Positions 1-8,594 of a DNA stretch of 64,000 nt are shown in pieces; the first letter of the stretch is position 1; every line of letters begins with the position of its first letter. The notes under the pieces were generated by a model. It was not told the origin of the DNA, ran no database searches, and saw only the letters and a list, made by a program, of their open reading frames with translations. This DNA comes from Solirubrobacteraceae bacterium (GTDB taxonomy: Bacteria > Actinomycetota > Thermoleophilia > Solirubrobacterales > Solirubrobacteraceae). The stretch covers positions 1 through 64,000 of the forward strand of contig JAPSGI010000011.1 of the NCBI GenBank assembly GCA_031177685.1, written 5' to 3'. The translations under genes and the position numbers were made by a program.

Positions 1-224
1 GACCCGGCCAGCCCGTTGGCGGCCTCGTTGACGGTGCCGTCGCCGCCGAAGGCCACGACCGCGTCGTAGCCATCCAGCGCGGCCTCGCGGCACAGCTCGG
101 TCGCGTGGCCGCGGCCCTCGGTGTCCACCGCGTCGATCTCGTAGCGGCCGCGCAGCGCGTAGACGACCAGGTTGCGCAGGCGGTCGGAGACCGTGGACGC
201 GTACGGGTTCACGATCACGAGCAT
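1..224 (-). CDS. Diacylglycerol/lipid kinase-like protein, N-terminal part
   Basis: The gene runs off the left edge; 74 residues are readable from an ATG whose first base is 224. The N-terminus (MLVIVNPYAS) and the glycine-rich GGDGT followed by NEAANGL at residues 60-71 are the hallmark nucleotide-binding loop of the DAGK catalytic fold (YegS/DgkB/sphingosine-kinase-like), which phosphorylates lipid diols with ATP. The true lipid substrate cannot be read from this fragment. It is divergent from the glycosyltransferase that starts at 325, so the 100 bases between them carry both promoters. Confidence 0.8.
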   Translation of the reverse strand, partial: MLVIVNPYASTVSDRLRNLVVYALRGRYEIDAVDTEGRGHATELCREAALDGYDAVVAFGGDGTVNEAANGLAG

Positions 225-311
225 CCGCTTGCTCGGTCGAGCGCCTTCCGCGTGCTCGACGGCGAGTCGCTCGAGCGTCTCCAGGGTGGCGGCCACGGGG
301 AGGCCCCACTA

Positions 312-317
312 TACGCT
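312..317 (+). promoter_or_regulatory. Candidate -10 box for leaderless start
   Basis: TACGCT ends 7 bases before the ATG at 325. This leaves no room for a ribosome-binding site and fits the TAnnnT pattern seen before many starts in this window. Confidence 0.4.
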
Positions 318-324
318 GCGGCCC

Positions 325-1269
325 ATGCCCGCCGTCAGCGTGATCGTGCCGGCGCGCGACGCCGCGGCCACCCTGGTGCGGACGCTGCGCGGACTCGAGG
401 CCCAGCAGCGCGCGCCGGACTTCGAAACGATCGTCGTGGACGACGGATCGATCGACGGCACGGCACGGATCGCCGCCGCGTCGCCCGTCGTGTCCGAGGT
501 CGTGGCGGGCGGGGGAGAGGGACCGGCGCACGCGCGCAACGCCGGGGCGGCCCGCGCGCGCGCCGAGCGCCTCGCCTTCCTGGACGCGGACTGCGAACCC
601 GCGCCGGGCTGGCTCGCGGCGGGCGCGGCGGCGCTGGACGGCGCGCAGCTCGTCCAGGGCCAGGTGCGCCCGCGTGAGGACGCCCGCCCCGGCCCCTTCG
701 ATCGCACCCTGTGGGTCACGCGCGCGTGGGGGCTCTTCGAGAGCGCGAACCTGTTCTGCGAGCGAGAGCTGTTCGAGCGCCTGGGCGGCTTCGAGAGCTG
801 GCTGCGTCCGCGGCGGGGCATCGAGCTGGGCGAGGACGTGTGGCTGGGGTGGCGCGCCCGGCGGGCGGGCGCCCGGACGGCCTTCTGCGCGCAGGCGCTG
901 GCCTGGCACGAGGTCTTCCCGCGCGGCGCGCGCGCCTACGCGGCCGAGCGCGCGCGGCTGCGCTTCTTCCCGGCCATGGCCGCGCGCATCCCCGAGCTGC
1001 GCGAGGAGTTCCTCTACCGGCGCTTCTTCCTGGACCGCCGCAGCGCGCTGTTCGACCTGGCGGCCGCCGGCGCGCTCGTCGCGGCGGCCCGCCGCTCCCC
1101 GCTGCCCCTGCTCGCCGCGCTGCCCTACGCGCGCGAGGTCCGCCGGCACGCCGCCCGCGCCGGCGGGCATCCGCGCGCGCACGTCGCCGCGGCCGATGTG
1201 GCCGCCGACGCCGTCGGCGCCGCCGCGCTCGCCGCGGGCAGCGCCCGCGCGCGGACGCTGCTCCTCTAG
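325..1269 (+). CDS. Family 2 glycosyltransferase (GT-A fold)
   Basis: A 314-residue protein. Residues 1-10 (MPAVSVIVPA) begin the nucleotide-sugar fold; VVDDGS at about 37-42 and LDAD at 86-89 are the acidic motifs that bind UDP and the divalent metal in GT2 enzymes, and GEDVWL near residue 170 fits the acceptor-side ED motif. The C-terminal third is Ala/Arg-rich with one hydrophobic stretch near 240-275 and may sit on the membrane. I chose the ATG at 325 because the family fold starts there; an in-frame ATG at 172 would add 51 residues of unrelated sequence. Its stop shares CTAG with the stop of the opposite corA gene. The sugar donor and product are unknown. Confidence 0.85.
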   Translation: MPAVSVIVPARDAAATLVRTLRGLEAQQRAPDFETIVVDDGSIDGTARIAAASPVVSEVVAGGGEGPAHARNAGAARARAERLAFLDADCEPAPGWLAAGAAALDGAQLVQGQVRPREDARPGPFDRTLWVTRAWGLFESANLFCERELFERLGGFESWLRPRRGIELGEDVWLGWRARRAGARTAFCAQALAWHEVFPRGARAYAAERARLRFFPAMAARIPELREEFLYRRFFLDRRSALFDLAAAGALVAAARRSPLPLLAALPYAREVRRHAARAGGHPRAHVAAADVAADAVGAAALAAGSARARTLLL

Positions 1270-2264
1270 AGCCAGCCTCGCCTGCGGAAGAAAGTCAGCA
1301 TCGCGGCCATCATCACGACCATCGCCACGACGACGATCCAGAACGCCGACAGCGCGCCCTCCCCCGGCACGCGCACGTTCATCCCGAACACGCTCGCGAT
1401 CAGCGTCAGCGGGAGGATCGCCACGCTGAAGGCGGTCAGCACGCGCAGCACGTCGTTGACCCGGTGCGAGATCACCGACTCGTTCGTGGCCTCCAGCGCC
1501 TCGACGGTCTCCTTGAAGCCCTCGAGCATCTGCCAGATCCGCTCCGAGGCGTCGACGATGTCGTCGAAGTAGATGTCCATGTCCGGCGCCATGTAGCGCT
1601 GCTTGTTGCGCTCCAGGTCCTCGAGCACCGCGCGCTGGGGGCGGACGATCTTGCGGAAGTTGATGATCTCCTGCTTGACGTTGGAGATGTCGCGCACGAC
1701 GTCCTGCGAGCTGCCCTCGAAGACGTCGTCCTCGATGCGCTCGAGCTTGTTGCCCATCTTGCGCAGCATGGGGAAGGAGGCGTCGACGGCGTCGTCGACG
1801 ATCTTGTAGAGCAGGTAGCCCGGCCCCTTGGAGAAGTACTGCTCGCGCAGCTCCTCGCGCGTGCGGCAGCGCTCGAACAGGTACTCCACCGGGTCGATCG
1901 GCTCGTTGGGCAGCGTGATCAGGTAGTCCGGGCCGACGAACAGGTCCAGCTCGGCCGCGTTGAGCCGCCCGACGTTCTTGTCGAAGCGCGGGAAGTGCAG
2001 CACGATGAACAGGTAGTCCTCGTACTCGTCGATCTTGGGGCGCTGGTTGCGCGAGAGGACGTCCTCGTAGTCCAGCGTGTGAAAGGCGAAGTGCTCCTCC
2101 AGCCAGGCGCGATCGACGGCGCGCGGGCGCTCGATGTTGATCCAGCGCAGGCCGTGGGACTCCACGACCTCGACGGAGGGGACTTCAGGCTCGGGTGCGG
2201 GCGCGACGACCCGACCACGTCCGCGCGTGGAGCGACCGAAGCGGGGCTTGGGAAGGCTCGGCAT
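1266..2264 (-). CDS. corA: CorA-family magnesium/cobalt transporter
   Basis: A 332-residue protein with the CorA layout: a long acidic cytoplasmic N-terminal domain with a helical stalk (about 30-265), then two C-terminal membrane segments (about 270-292 and 305-323). The first membrane segment ends in the GMN signature at 294-296, which forms the selectivity filter of CorA pentamers. The basic C-terminal tail (RRRGW) faces the cytoplasm. The sequence supports divalent cation passage, with Mg2+ most likely; it does not separate CorA from relatives such as ZntB. Transcription is divergent from the riboswitch-controlled operon, and the 3' end overlaps the glycosyltransferase by 4 bases. Confidence 0.9.
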   Translation of the reverse strand: MPSLPKPRFGRSTRGRGRVVAPAPEPEVPSVEVVESHGLRWINIERPRAVDRAWLEEHFAFHTLDYEDVLSRNQRPKIDEYEDYLFIVLHFPRFDKNVGRLNAAELDLFVGPDYLITLPNEPIDPVEYLFERCRTREELREQYFSKGPGYLLYKIVDDAVDASFPMLRKMGNKLERIEDDVFEGSSQDVVRDISNVKQEIINFRKIVRPQRAVLEDLERNKQRYMAPDMDIYFDDIVDASERIWQMLEGFKETVEALEATNESVISHRVNDVLRVLTAFSVAILPLTLIASVFGMNVRVPGEGALSAFWIVVVAMVVMMAAMLTFFRRRGWL

Positions 2265-2314
2265 AGCGGGGACTGAGGGGGTCGTCGGGAGTCATCGTTC
2301 GGGCCGCGAGCCAG

Positions 2315-2343
2315 TGTACCTGCGCCGAGTCACTTGTTATGCT
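2315..2343 (+). promoter_or_regulatory. Candidate promoter of the riboswitch operon
   Basis: TATGCT at 2338-2343 is a good -10 box. A weak -35-like TGTACC lies 17 bases upstream at 2315-2320. The predicted transcript would start just before the aptamer. Confidence 0.4.
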
Positions 2344-2348
2344 GCCGC

Positions 2349-2466
2349 CAGCATCCAGAGGGGTGGAGGGACTGGCCCTTAGAAACCCCGGCAACCATTC
2401 CGCCGTCTCGGCGGCGGGAACGGTGCCAATTCCTGCAGGCTCCAAGTAAAGCCTGGGAGATGTGTG
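2349..2466 (+). promoter_or_regulatory. SAM-I (S-box) riboswitch aptamer
   Basis: All the conserved S-box blocks are present in order: AGAGGGGTGGAGGGACTGGCCC (in two parts) at about 2356-2378, GAAACCCCGGCAACC at 2382-2396, a variable GC-rich hairpin, GGTGCCAATTCCTGC at 2422-2436, and a final hairpin. The closing P1 helix pairs GCATC (2351-2355) with GATGT (2459-2463). The 3' P1 strand GATGTG (2459-2464) is also complementary to CACATC (2488-2493) inside the terminator that follows. Closing P1 with SAM should therefore free the terminator, the classic OFF logic. Confidence 0.95.
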
Positions 2467-2481
2467 AGCGGTCTTCTGGAA

Positions 2482-2511
2482 CCTCTGCACATCCCGGGCA
2501 GAGGTTTTTTT
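2482..2511 (+). terminator. Riboswitch-controlled intrinsic terminator
   Basis: CCTCTGC (2482-2488) pairs with GCAGAGG (2498-2504) and is followed by seven T. The start codon at 2513 is only two bases after the T-run. The best Shine-Dalgarno-like bases, AGAGG at 2500-2504, are in the 3' arm, so the same hairpin could also hide the ribosome site. Confidence 0.9.
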
Positions 2512-2512
2512 C

Positions 2513-3769
2513 ATGGCCATAGATGCGCTCCATTGCAAGGAATGTCGGGCCGAGTACGACCTCGGCGCGCACTACGTCTGCGAGCGGTGCTTCGGTCCGC
2601 TCGAGGTGACCTACCGGCACGCTCCGGTCGGCGACGTCGCGGCGGTGCGCCGCCGCATACAGGGCGGGCCCCAGAACATCTGGCGCTACGCCGACTTCCT
2701 CCCGCTGGAGGTGCAGCCGGGGCCCTCGCGGCGCGCGGCCTCGCGCGCCGGCCTGCCCGCCGGCTGCACGCCGCTCGTGCGCGCCGACCGCCTGGCCGAG
2801 CGCTTGGGGCTTGGCCAGGTGTGGGTCAAGAACGACGCCGCCAACCCGACGCACTCGTTCAAGGACCGCGTCGTCTCCGTGGCGCTGGCCCGCGCGCGCG
2901 AGCTGGGCTTCGACACGCTGGCCTGCGCCTCAACCGGCAACCTGGCCAACTCCGTCGCCGCGCACGCCGCGGCCGCGGGGCTGCGGTCCTACGTCTTCAT
3001 CCCGGCCGACCTGGAGGAGCAGAAGGTACTGGCGACGGGTGTCTACGGCACCAACGTCGTCGCCGTGAACGGCACCTACGACGACGTCAACCGCCTGTGC
3101 ACCGAGCTGTCGGCCGAGCACCCGTGGGCGTTCGTGAACGTCAACCTGCGGCCCTACTACGCCGAGGGGTCCAAGACGCTGGCCTACGAGACGGCCGAGC
3201 AGCTCGGGTGGGAGACGCCCGACCGCGTCGTGGCGCCCATCGCCTCGGGCTCGCTGTTCACGAAGCTCGCGCGCGGGTTCGAGGAGTGGCTGGAACTGGG
3301 GCTGATCGAGGGCGACGTACCGAAGTTCCACGGCGCCCAGGCTTCGGGGTGCGCGCCGGTGGCCAACGCCTACGCGAGCGGCCACGAGGTCTGCCGGCCG
3401 GTCAAGCCCGACACCATCGCCAAGTCGCTGGCCATCGGCAACCCGGCCGACGGGCCCTACGCCCTGGAGCTGGCGCGGCGCACCGGCGGCTCCATCGACG
3501 CCGTCACCGACGACGAGGTCCGCGCCGGCATCCGGCTGCTGGCCGAGACGACGGGGATCTTCACCGAGACGGCCGGCGGCGTGACGACCGCGACGCTGGC
3601 CAAGTTGGCGGGCCGCGGCGACATCGGCCGCGACGAGCGCGTGGTCGTCTACATCACCGGCGAGGGCCTGAAGACCCTCGACGCGGTGCGCGGCACGTTC
3701 GCCGTCCACCAGGTCGACGCCTCCGTGGACTCGTTCGCGGCGACCCTCCCCTCGGCGGTGACCGCTTGA
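2513..3769 (+). CDS. thrC: Threonine synthase-like PLP enzyme
   Basis: A 418-residue fold-type II PLP enzyme. A small N-terminal zinc-ribbon-like segment (C8, C11, C23, C26) precedes the catalytic domain; HSFKDR holds the Schiff-base lysine K117. Family knowledge says threonine synthase turns O-phosphohomoserine into threonine and phosphate. Two facts make the simple label uncertain: an OFF-type SAM riboswitch controls it, and the next gene, overlapping by one base (TGATG), is a ThiS/MoaD-like sulfur carrier. That setting would also fit a homocysteine- or cysteine-forming enzyme fed by a protein thiocarboxylate, as CysM is by CysO. No other thr or met gene is adjacent. Confidence 0.85.
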   Translation: MAIDALHCKECRAEYDLGAHYVCERCFGPLEVTYRHAPVGDVAAVRRRIQGGPQNIWRYADFLPLEVQPGPSRRAASRAGLPAGCTPLVRADRLAERLGLGQVWVKNDAANPTHSFKDRVVSVALARARELGFDTLACASTGNLANSVAAHAAAAGLRSYVFIPADLEEQKVLATGVYGTNVVAVNGTYDDVNRLCTELSAEHPWAFVNVNLRPYYAEGSKTLAYETAEQLGWETPDRVVAPIASGSLFTKLARGFEEWLELGLIEGDVPKFHGAQASGCAPVANAYASGHEVCRPVKPDTIAKSLAIGNPADGPYALELARRTGGSIDAVTDDEVRAGIRLLAETTGIFTETAGGVTTATLAKLAGRGDIGRDERVVVYITGEGLKTLDAVRGTFAVHQVDASVDSFAATLPSAVTA

Positions 3770-4041
3770 TGGGGGTCACGGTGTCGATACCCACGCAGCT
3801 GCGCGGGGTGACCGGCGGCGACGCCGAGGCGCAGGTCTCCGGCGGCACCGTGGGCGAGGTGCTCGACGAGCTGTTCGACCGCTACGACGACCTGCGCGAC
3901 CGCATCTGCGAGGACGGCGGCCTGCGCCGCTTCGTCAACGTCTACGTCGGCGGAGAGGACATCCGCTTCCTGTCCGGGCTGGACACAGAGGTCGCCGACG
4001 GCGACGAGGTGAAGATCCTGCCCGCGGTCGCCGGCGGGTAA
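3769..4041 (+). CDS. ThiS/MoaD-like ubiquitin-fold sulfur carrier
   Basis: A 90-residue beta-grasp protein that ends in AVAGG, the diglycine tail adenylated and thiocarboxylated in ThiS, MoaD and CysO. The fold is visible in the N-terminal strand VTVSIPTQLR, the helix GEVLDELFDRY and the late DGDEVKILPAVAGG segment. It starts one base inside the thrC stop codon and is therefore translationally coupled and under the same SAM riboswitch. No E1-like activating enzyme (ThiF/MoeB) or JAMM peptidase is in the window. Since the GG is already at the C-terminus, no processing peptidase would be needed. Confidence 0.9.
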   Translation: MGVTVSIPTQLRGVTGGDAEAQVSGGTVGEVLDELFDRYDDLRDRICEDGGLRRFVNVYVGGEDIRFLSGLDTEVADGDEVKILPAVAGG

Positions 4042-4067
4042 CCGGCTCGCCCGCTTCCCCCGTCGCG

Positions 4068-4073
4068 TAGTCT
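4068..4073 (+). promoter_or_regulatory. Candidate -10 box of the mce operon
   Basis: TAGTCT lies 23 bases before the TTG start at 4097. A purine-rich GGCAGGGGAA in between can serve as the ribosome site. Confidence 0.35.
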
Positions 4074-4096
4074 GCCAGCGGGCAGGCAGGGGAACT

Positions 4097-5518
4097 TTGG
4101 CGGAACCGGTCGACGCAAAGCGCACGGAAGAAGGTGGGGTGCTGGCCCGGTGGGCCGCGCTGGGAGCCGTGGCGCTCGGTGCGCTCGCGGTGGCCATCCT
4201 GCTGCTGAGCGCCGGCGACGCCTACAAGGTCAAGGCGCGCTTCCAGACCGCGGGCCAGCTGTACGAGGGCAATCTCGTGCAGGCGTCGGGCAAGCGGGTC
4301 GGCGTGATCAAGGCGGTCGAGCTGACCGACGACGGCCGGGCCGAGGTCACGATGGAGCTCGAGGACACCGTCGTCCCGCTGCGCCAGGGGACCGAGGCGA
4401 CCATCCGCCAGTCCTCGCTGTCCAGCGTGGCGGGACGCTACGTCGACCTCAACCTCGGGCCGGCCGGCGCGCCGGAGATCCCGGACGGCGGCGAGATCTC
4501 CGAGCGCGACACGACCACCGCGGTCGACATCGACCAGCTGTTCGCGCTGTTCGACAAGCGCACGCGCCGCGGCCTGACCAACTTCATCCGCGGCAACGCG
4601 GCCCAGTACCGCGGGATGGGCGAGGAAACCAACGCGGGCTGGCACTACCTCAACCCGTCGCTGGTCGCGTCGGCGCGCCTGTTCGCCGAGCTGCACCGCG
4701 ACGACGAGCTGCTGCAGCGCTTCGTGGTCGCCTCCTCCAAGCTGGTCACCGACGTGGCCGAGCGCCGCGACGACCTGGCCTCGCTGATCGACGGCCTCGC
4801 CACCACCACGGGCGCGATCGCGCGCGAGCGCCAGGCGCTGGCGTCGGCCATCGTGCAGCTGCCGCCGTTCATGCGGCGCGCCAACTCGACGTTCGTGAAC
4901 CTGCGCGCCACGCTGGACGACGTCGACCCGCTGGTCGAGGAGTCCAAGCCCGTCGCACGCCGCCTGCGTCCCGTGCTGCGCCAGCTGCGCGGCTTCGCCG
5001 TCGACGCGCGCCCGACGGTGCGCAACCTCGCGGACGTGGTGCGCCGACGTGGGCGCGACAACGACCTGATCGAGCTCGGGGGCGCCACGATCCAGTTCCG
5101 CGACGTCGCGATCGGCCCCGTGCAGGCCAACGGCAAGCAGCGGCGCGGCTCGCTGCCCGAGTCGCGCGAGTCGCTGGCCGAGCAGACCGGCCACTGGGCC
5201 TTCCAGCGGCCGTACGCCGTCGACCTCACCGGCTGGTTCGACGACTTCAGCCACTCCGGCATCTACGACGCCTACGGCAGCGCGTCGCGCGTGGCCACCA
5301 GCGTCCCGGCCTTCCGGATCGTCGAGGGGACGATTCCGACCCTCGACTTCGTCGACTACGACGACCGCGCCGCGCTGTTCCGCTCGATCGCGATGACCGG
5401 CCAGAACAACCGCTGTCCGGGCGCGGTGGAGCGCGGGCAGAACCGCGACGGCTCCGCGCCGTGGCGGCCCTCGCCGGACTACAACTGCAACCCCCAACAC
5501 GTCCCGCTCGGCCCGTGA
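4097..5518 (+). CDS. Mce-family protein, first of six
   Basis: A 473-residue protein with a short cytoplasmic tail, one membrane segment (about 18-38), an MCE/MlaD domain (about 43-122, starting YKVKARFQTAGQL) and a long helical region. The C-terminal part carries cysteines near CPGAVERG and PDYNC that may pair outside the cell. Mce proteins form hexameric tunnels that carry lipids or sterols through the envelope for an ABC-type permease. I chose the TTG at 4097 because it follows a purine-rich site and places the membrane segment normally. It is the first gene of a six-gene array, which matches mceA-F in number; assignment by position is inference. Confidence 0.88.
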   Translation: MAEPVDAKRTEEGGVLARWAALGAVALGALAVAILLLSAGDAYKVKARFQTAGQLYEGNLVQASGKRVGVIKAVELTDDGRAEVTMELEDTVVPLRQGTEATIRQSSLSSVAGRYVDLNLGPAGAPEIPDGGEISERDTTTAVDIDQLFALFDKRTRRGLTNFIRGNAAQYRGMGEETNAGWHYLNPSLVASARLFAELHRDDELLQRFVVASSKLVTDVAERRDDLASLIDGLATTTGAIARERQALASAIVQLPPFMRRANSTFVNLRATLDDVDPLVEESKPVARRLRPVLRQLRGFAVDARPTVRNLADVVRRRGRDNDLIELGGATIQFRDVAIGPVQANGKQRRGSLPESRESLAEQTGHWAFQRPYAVDLTGWFDDFSHSGIYDAYGSASRVATSVPAFRIVEGTIPTLDFVDYDDRAALFRSIAMTGQNNRCPGAVERGQNRDGSAPWRPSPDYNCNPQHVPLGP

Positions 5519-7089
5519 GGCGCCTGGCGGTCATCGGGCTGGTCCTCGCCGCGGGCGCCGCCTTCCTGACGGCGGGCGCGTTCGGCGAGGACTCCAAGCA
5601 GCGCTACTCGGTGGAGATGGACAACGCGTTCGGCCTGATCGAGGGCGCCGACGTCAAGGTCGCCGGCGTGCGCGCGGGGCAGATCAAGTCGATGGAGGTG
5701 CATCCGCGCACGCACCGCGCGATCGTCGAGGTCGAGATCACCGAGGGCGGGTTCGGCTCCCTGCGCCGCGACGTCTTCTGCGAGTCGCGCCCCCAGTCGC
5801 TGATCGGCGAGTACTACCTGGACTGCCTGCCCGGCAAGGCGCGGGAGGTGCTGCCGCCGGGCAGCACCATCCCCGTGCAGCGCACCGCGTCCACCGTGCC
5901 GGTGGACCTGGTCAACAACATCATGCGCCGGCCCTACCGGGAGCGCTTCTCGATCCTGATCGGCGAGCTCGGCGCGGGCCTGGGCGCGCGCGGGGAGGAC
6001 CTCAACGAGACGATCCGCCGCCTGAGCCCGGCGCTGCGCGAGACCGACAAGGTGCTGGCCATCCTGGCCCAGCAGCGCCGGATCATCCGCGACCTGACCG
6101 GCGACGCGGACACGGTCCTGGCGCGGCTGTCCGACAACCGCGAGGACGTCACCCGCTTCATCTCCGAGGCGCGCGACACCTCCAAGGCCTCCGCCGCCGA
6201 GGCCGACGACATCGCGCGCCAGTTCAACCGCCTGCCGCCCTTCCTGCGCGAGCTGCGCCCGACGCTCAACGCGCTGGGCGAGGCGGCCGACGGCCAGATC
6301 GACGCGCTGGGCGCGCTGAACGCCAACGCCGGGCGCCTGCGCAGCTTCTTCGACGCGCTCGGGCCCTTCTCCGACGCCTCGCGTCCCTCCACCCGCACGC
6401 TGGCCGGCGCGGCCCGCGCGGGGCGTCCCGCCGTGCGCGCGGCGCGCCCGCGCATCGCGGAGCTGCGCGACTTCGCCCGTGCCGCGCCCGAGCTGACGCG
6501 CAACCTCGCCTACGTGCTGGAGGACGTGGACTCGCGCGAAAAGGCGACCGAGAAGGACCCGCGCGCGCCGGAGGGCCGCGGCTACACCGGCCTGGAGGCG
6601 ATCCTGCAGTACGTCTTCAACCAGTCGCAGGCGATCAACGTCTTCGACAACGACTCCTACATCCTCAAGGCGAGCGTCTTCTACGACCAGCTGTGCGCCC
6701 CGTACACGGATGCCAAGCAGGCGCGCGAGGAGCGCGAGCGCGACCGCTGCGATGCGGGCTTCGGACCGCGCCGGCCCGGCATCAACGAGCCCGACCCGAG
6801 CCTGCGGCCGGGCGAGCAGGCCCGGGCGCGGCGCGCGCGCGAGACGACCGACATCCTCGAGGCCGCGCGCCGCGCCGCCGACGACCCCACGGCGGCGGCG
6901 GGCCGCCCGTCCACGCCGACCTCCGCGCCGCGCCCGACCCCCGGCGGGCTGGGCGAGGCGCTGGGCGGTCTCCTCGACGGCCGGCTGCCGGACGTCAAGC
7001 TGCCCGAGCTGCCGCAGGCGCTCCCGCGCGACCCGCTCGGCGGCTCCTCCGCCAACCCGACCCTCCTCGACTACCTCCTGGGCGCATGA
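5515..7089 (+). CDS. Mce-family protein, second of six
   Basis: Starts at a GTG that overlaps the previous stop by four bases (GTGA), giving 524 residues. An N-terminal signal-anchor (about 2-20) leads into an MCE domain (about 32-108, NAFGLIEGADVKVAGVRAG) with two cysteines (FCES, LDCLPG) not found in the first protein. A long helical region follows, then a Pro/Ala/Thr-rich tail (about 440-524), a layout typical of actinobacterial Mce proteins whose tails are exposed to the wall. An in-frame ATG far upstream at 4150 lies inside the first gene and is not credible. Confidence 0.88.
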   Translation: MRRLAVIGLVLAAGAAFLTAGAFGEDSKQRYSVEMDNAFGLIEGADVKVAGVRAGQIKSMEVHPRTHRAIVEVEITEGGFGSLRRDVFCESRPQSLIGEYYLDCLPGKAREVLPPGSTIPVQRTASTVPVDLVNNIMRRPYRERFSILIGELGAGLGARGEDLNETIRRLSPALRETDKVLAILAQQRRIIRDLTGDADTVLARLSDNREDVTRFISEARDTSKASAAEADDIARQFNRLPPFLRELRPTLNALGEAADGQIDALGALNANAGRLRSFFDALGPFSDASRPSTRTLAGAARAGRPAVRAARPRIAELRDFARAAPELTRNLAYVLEDVDSREKATEKDPRAPEGRGYTGLEAILQYVFNQSQAINVFDNDSYILKASVFYDQLCAPYTDAKQAREERERDRCDAGFGPRRPGINEPDPSLRPGEQARARRARETTDILEAARRAADDPTAAAGRPSTPTSAPRPTPGGLGEALGGLLDGRLPDVKLPELPQALPRDPLGGSSANPTLLDYLLGA

Positions 7090-8594
7090 GAAGGCGCGGG
7101 CAGGGATCCATCGTGGCCAACCCCGTGCTCGTCGGGGCGGTCACCACGCTGGTCACGGTCGTGGCGGTGTTCCTGGCCTACAACGCGAACAACGGCCTGC
7201 CCTTCGTGCCCACGAGCCAGCTCAAGGTGCAGGTCTCCAACGGCGCGGCGCTGCTGCCCGGCAACGACGTGCGCGAGGGCGGCTACCGCATCGGCGTGGT
7301 CGAGGACATGAAGCCGGTGCGCCTGGGCGACGGGTCGGTGGGCGCCGAGGCGATCCTCAAGCTCGACGCCAAGGCCGGCGGGGTGCCGGTGGACAGCCGC
7401 GTCCAGATCCGCCCGCGCTCCGTGCTGGGGCTCAAGTACGTCGAGCTCACGCGTGGACGCTCGGAGCGCGACTTCCGCAACGGCGACACGCTGCCGCTGG
7501 ACCAGACGCACCTGCCCGTCGACCTCGACCGGCTCTACGACATCTTCGACGCGCCCACGCGCGTGGCCTCGCAACAGAATCTGCGCGGCTTTGGGGACAC
7601 GCTCGCCCTGCGCGGCGACTCGATCAACGACACGATCGCCGCCGCGCCGCGGTTTTTGAGGCACCTGCAGCCGGTGATGACCGTGCTGGCCGACCGGGAA
7701 ACGGAGTTCGCGCGCTTCTGGAAGGAGCTGGGCGACGCCGCGCGCATCGTCGCGCCGGTGGCCGACGCGTACGCCCACGGCTTCACCGCGGGGGCCGACA
7801 CCTTCGAGGCGTGGTCGCGCGACCCGGTGGCGCTGCAGGAGACGATCCGCCGCTCGGTCCCCTCGCTGGAGGCGGGCATCCGCTCGTTCCCGGTCCAGCG
7901 GCCCTTCCTGCGCGACTTCGCGCGCTTCTCGCACGCCCTGGCGGACGCCGGCGAGGAGATGCCACGCGCCCTGCCGCGGCTCACCTCGGCGCTGCGCGTG
8001 GGGACGCCGGTCCTGCGGCGCACGCCCGAGATCAACGACGAGCTGCGCCGCGCCCTCGCCCAGGCGCGCCAGCTGTTCGCGGCGCCGGGAACCGGGATCG
8101 CCTTCCGCGGGCTGATCGCCACCGCGGCCACGCTGAACCCGAGCCTGCGGTTCATCGGCCCCTACATCACGGTCTGCAACTACTTCAACTACGCCTGGAC
8201 CAACGTGGCCGAGCACCTCACCGAGCCCGACCCGACGGGCTTCGCGCAGCGCACGCTGCTCAACCAGGCGCCGCGCCAGGACAACTCGCCCGGCTCGATC
8301 GGCTCCACGCAGCCGGCCACCGGGAAGGGCGTCCAGAGCGGCACGCCGGCGTTCCTGCACCTCAACGTGTACACCGCCGCCGTCGATCGCATGGGCAACG
8401 CCGACTGCGAGTCCGGCCAGCGCGGCTACATCAGGCGGGCCAACGTCTACGGGACCGAGGACATCGTCATCGACCCGCACATCCCGGGCAACCAGGGCCC
8501 GACCTACACCGGCCGCCCGAAGGTCCTGCCGGGCCAGACGTTCAGCCGCGCGCCGACGCAGGGCCCGCAGATGCCCAAGGAGCTGGACCCGTGA
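7086..8594 (+). CDS. Mce-family protein, third of six
   Basis: A 502-residue protein starting at the ATG of an ATGA overlap with the second mce gene. The membrane segment spans about 12-31, the MCE domain about 45-125 (LKVQVSNGAALLPGNDVREGG) and the helical domain about 140-360. The C-terminal portion ends in Pro- and Gln-rich sequence without further membrane segments. In mycobacterial clusters each of the six subunits is a different paralogue, so the complex is presumably a heterohexamer. Nothing in the sequence identifies the lipid. Confidence 0.87.
   Translation: MRRRGQGSIVANPVLVGAVTTLVTVVAVFLAYNANNGLPFVPTSQLKVQVSNGAALLPGNDVREGGYRIGVVEDMKPVRLGDGSVGAEAILKLDAKAGGVPVDSRVQIRPRSVLGLKYVELTRGRSERDFRNGDTLPLDQTHLPVDLDRLYDIFDAPTRVASQQNLRGFGDTLALRGDSINDTIAAAPRFLRHLQPVMTVLADRETEFARFWKELGDAARIVAPVADAYAHGFTAGADTFEAWSRDPVALQETIRRSVPSLEAGIRSFPVQRPFLRDFARFSHALADAGEEMPRALPRLTSALRVGTPVLRRTPEINDELRRALAQARQLFAAPGTGIAFRGLIATAATLNPSLRFIGPYITVCNYFNYAWTNVAEHLTEPDPTGFAQRTLLNQAPRQDNSPGSIGSTQPATGKGVQSGTPAFLHLNVYTAAVDRMGNADCESGQRGYIRRANVYGTEDIVIDPHIPGNQGPTYTGRPKVLPGQTFSRAPTQGPQMPKELDP

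Noticed and set aside
172-324. Longer start for the first glycosyltransferase
   Set aside because: The extra 51 residues do not fit GT2 and would overlap the start of the opposite kinase-like gene.
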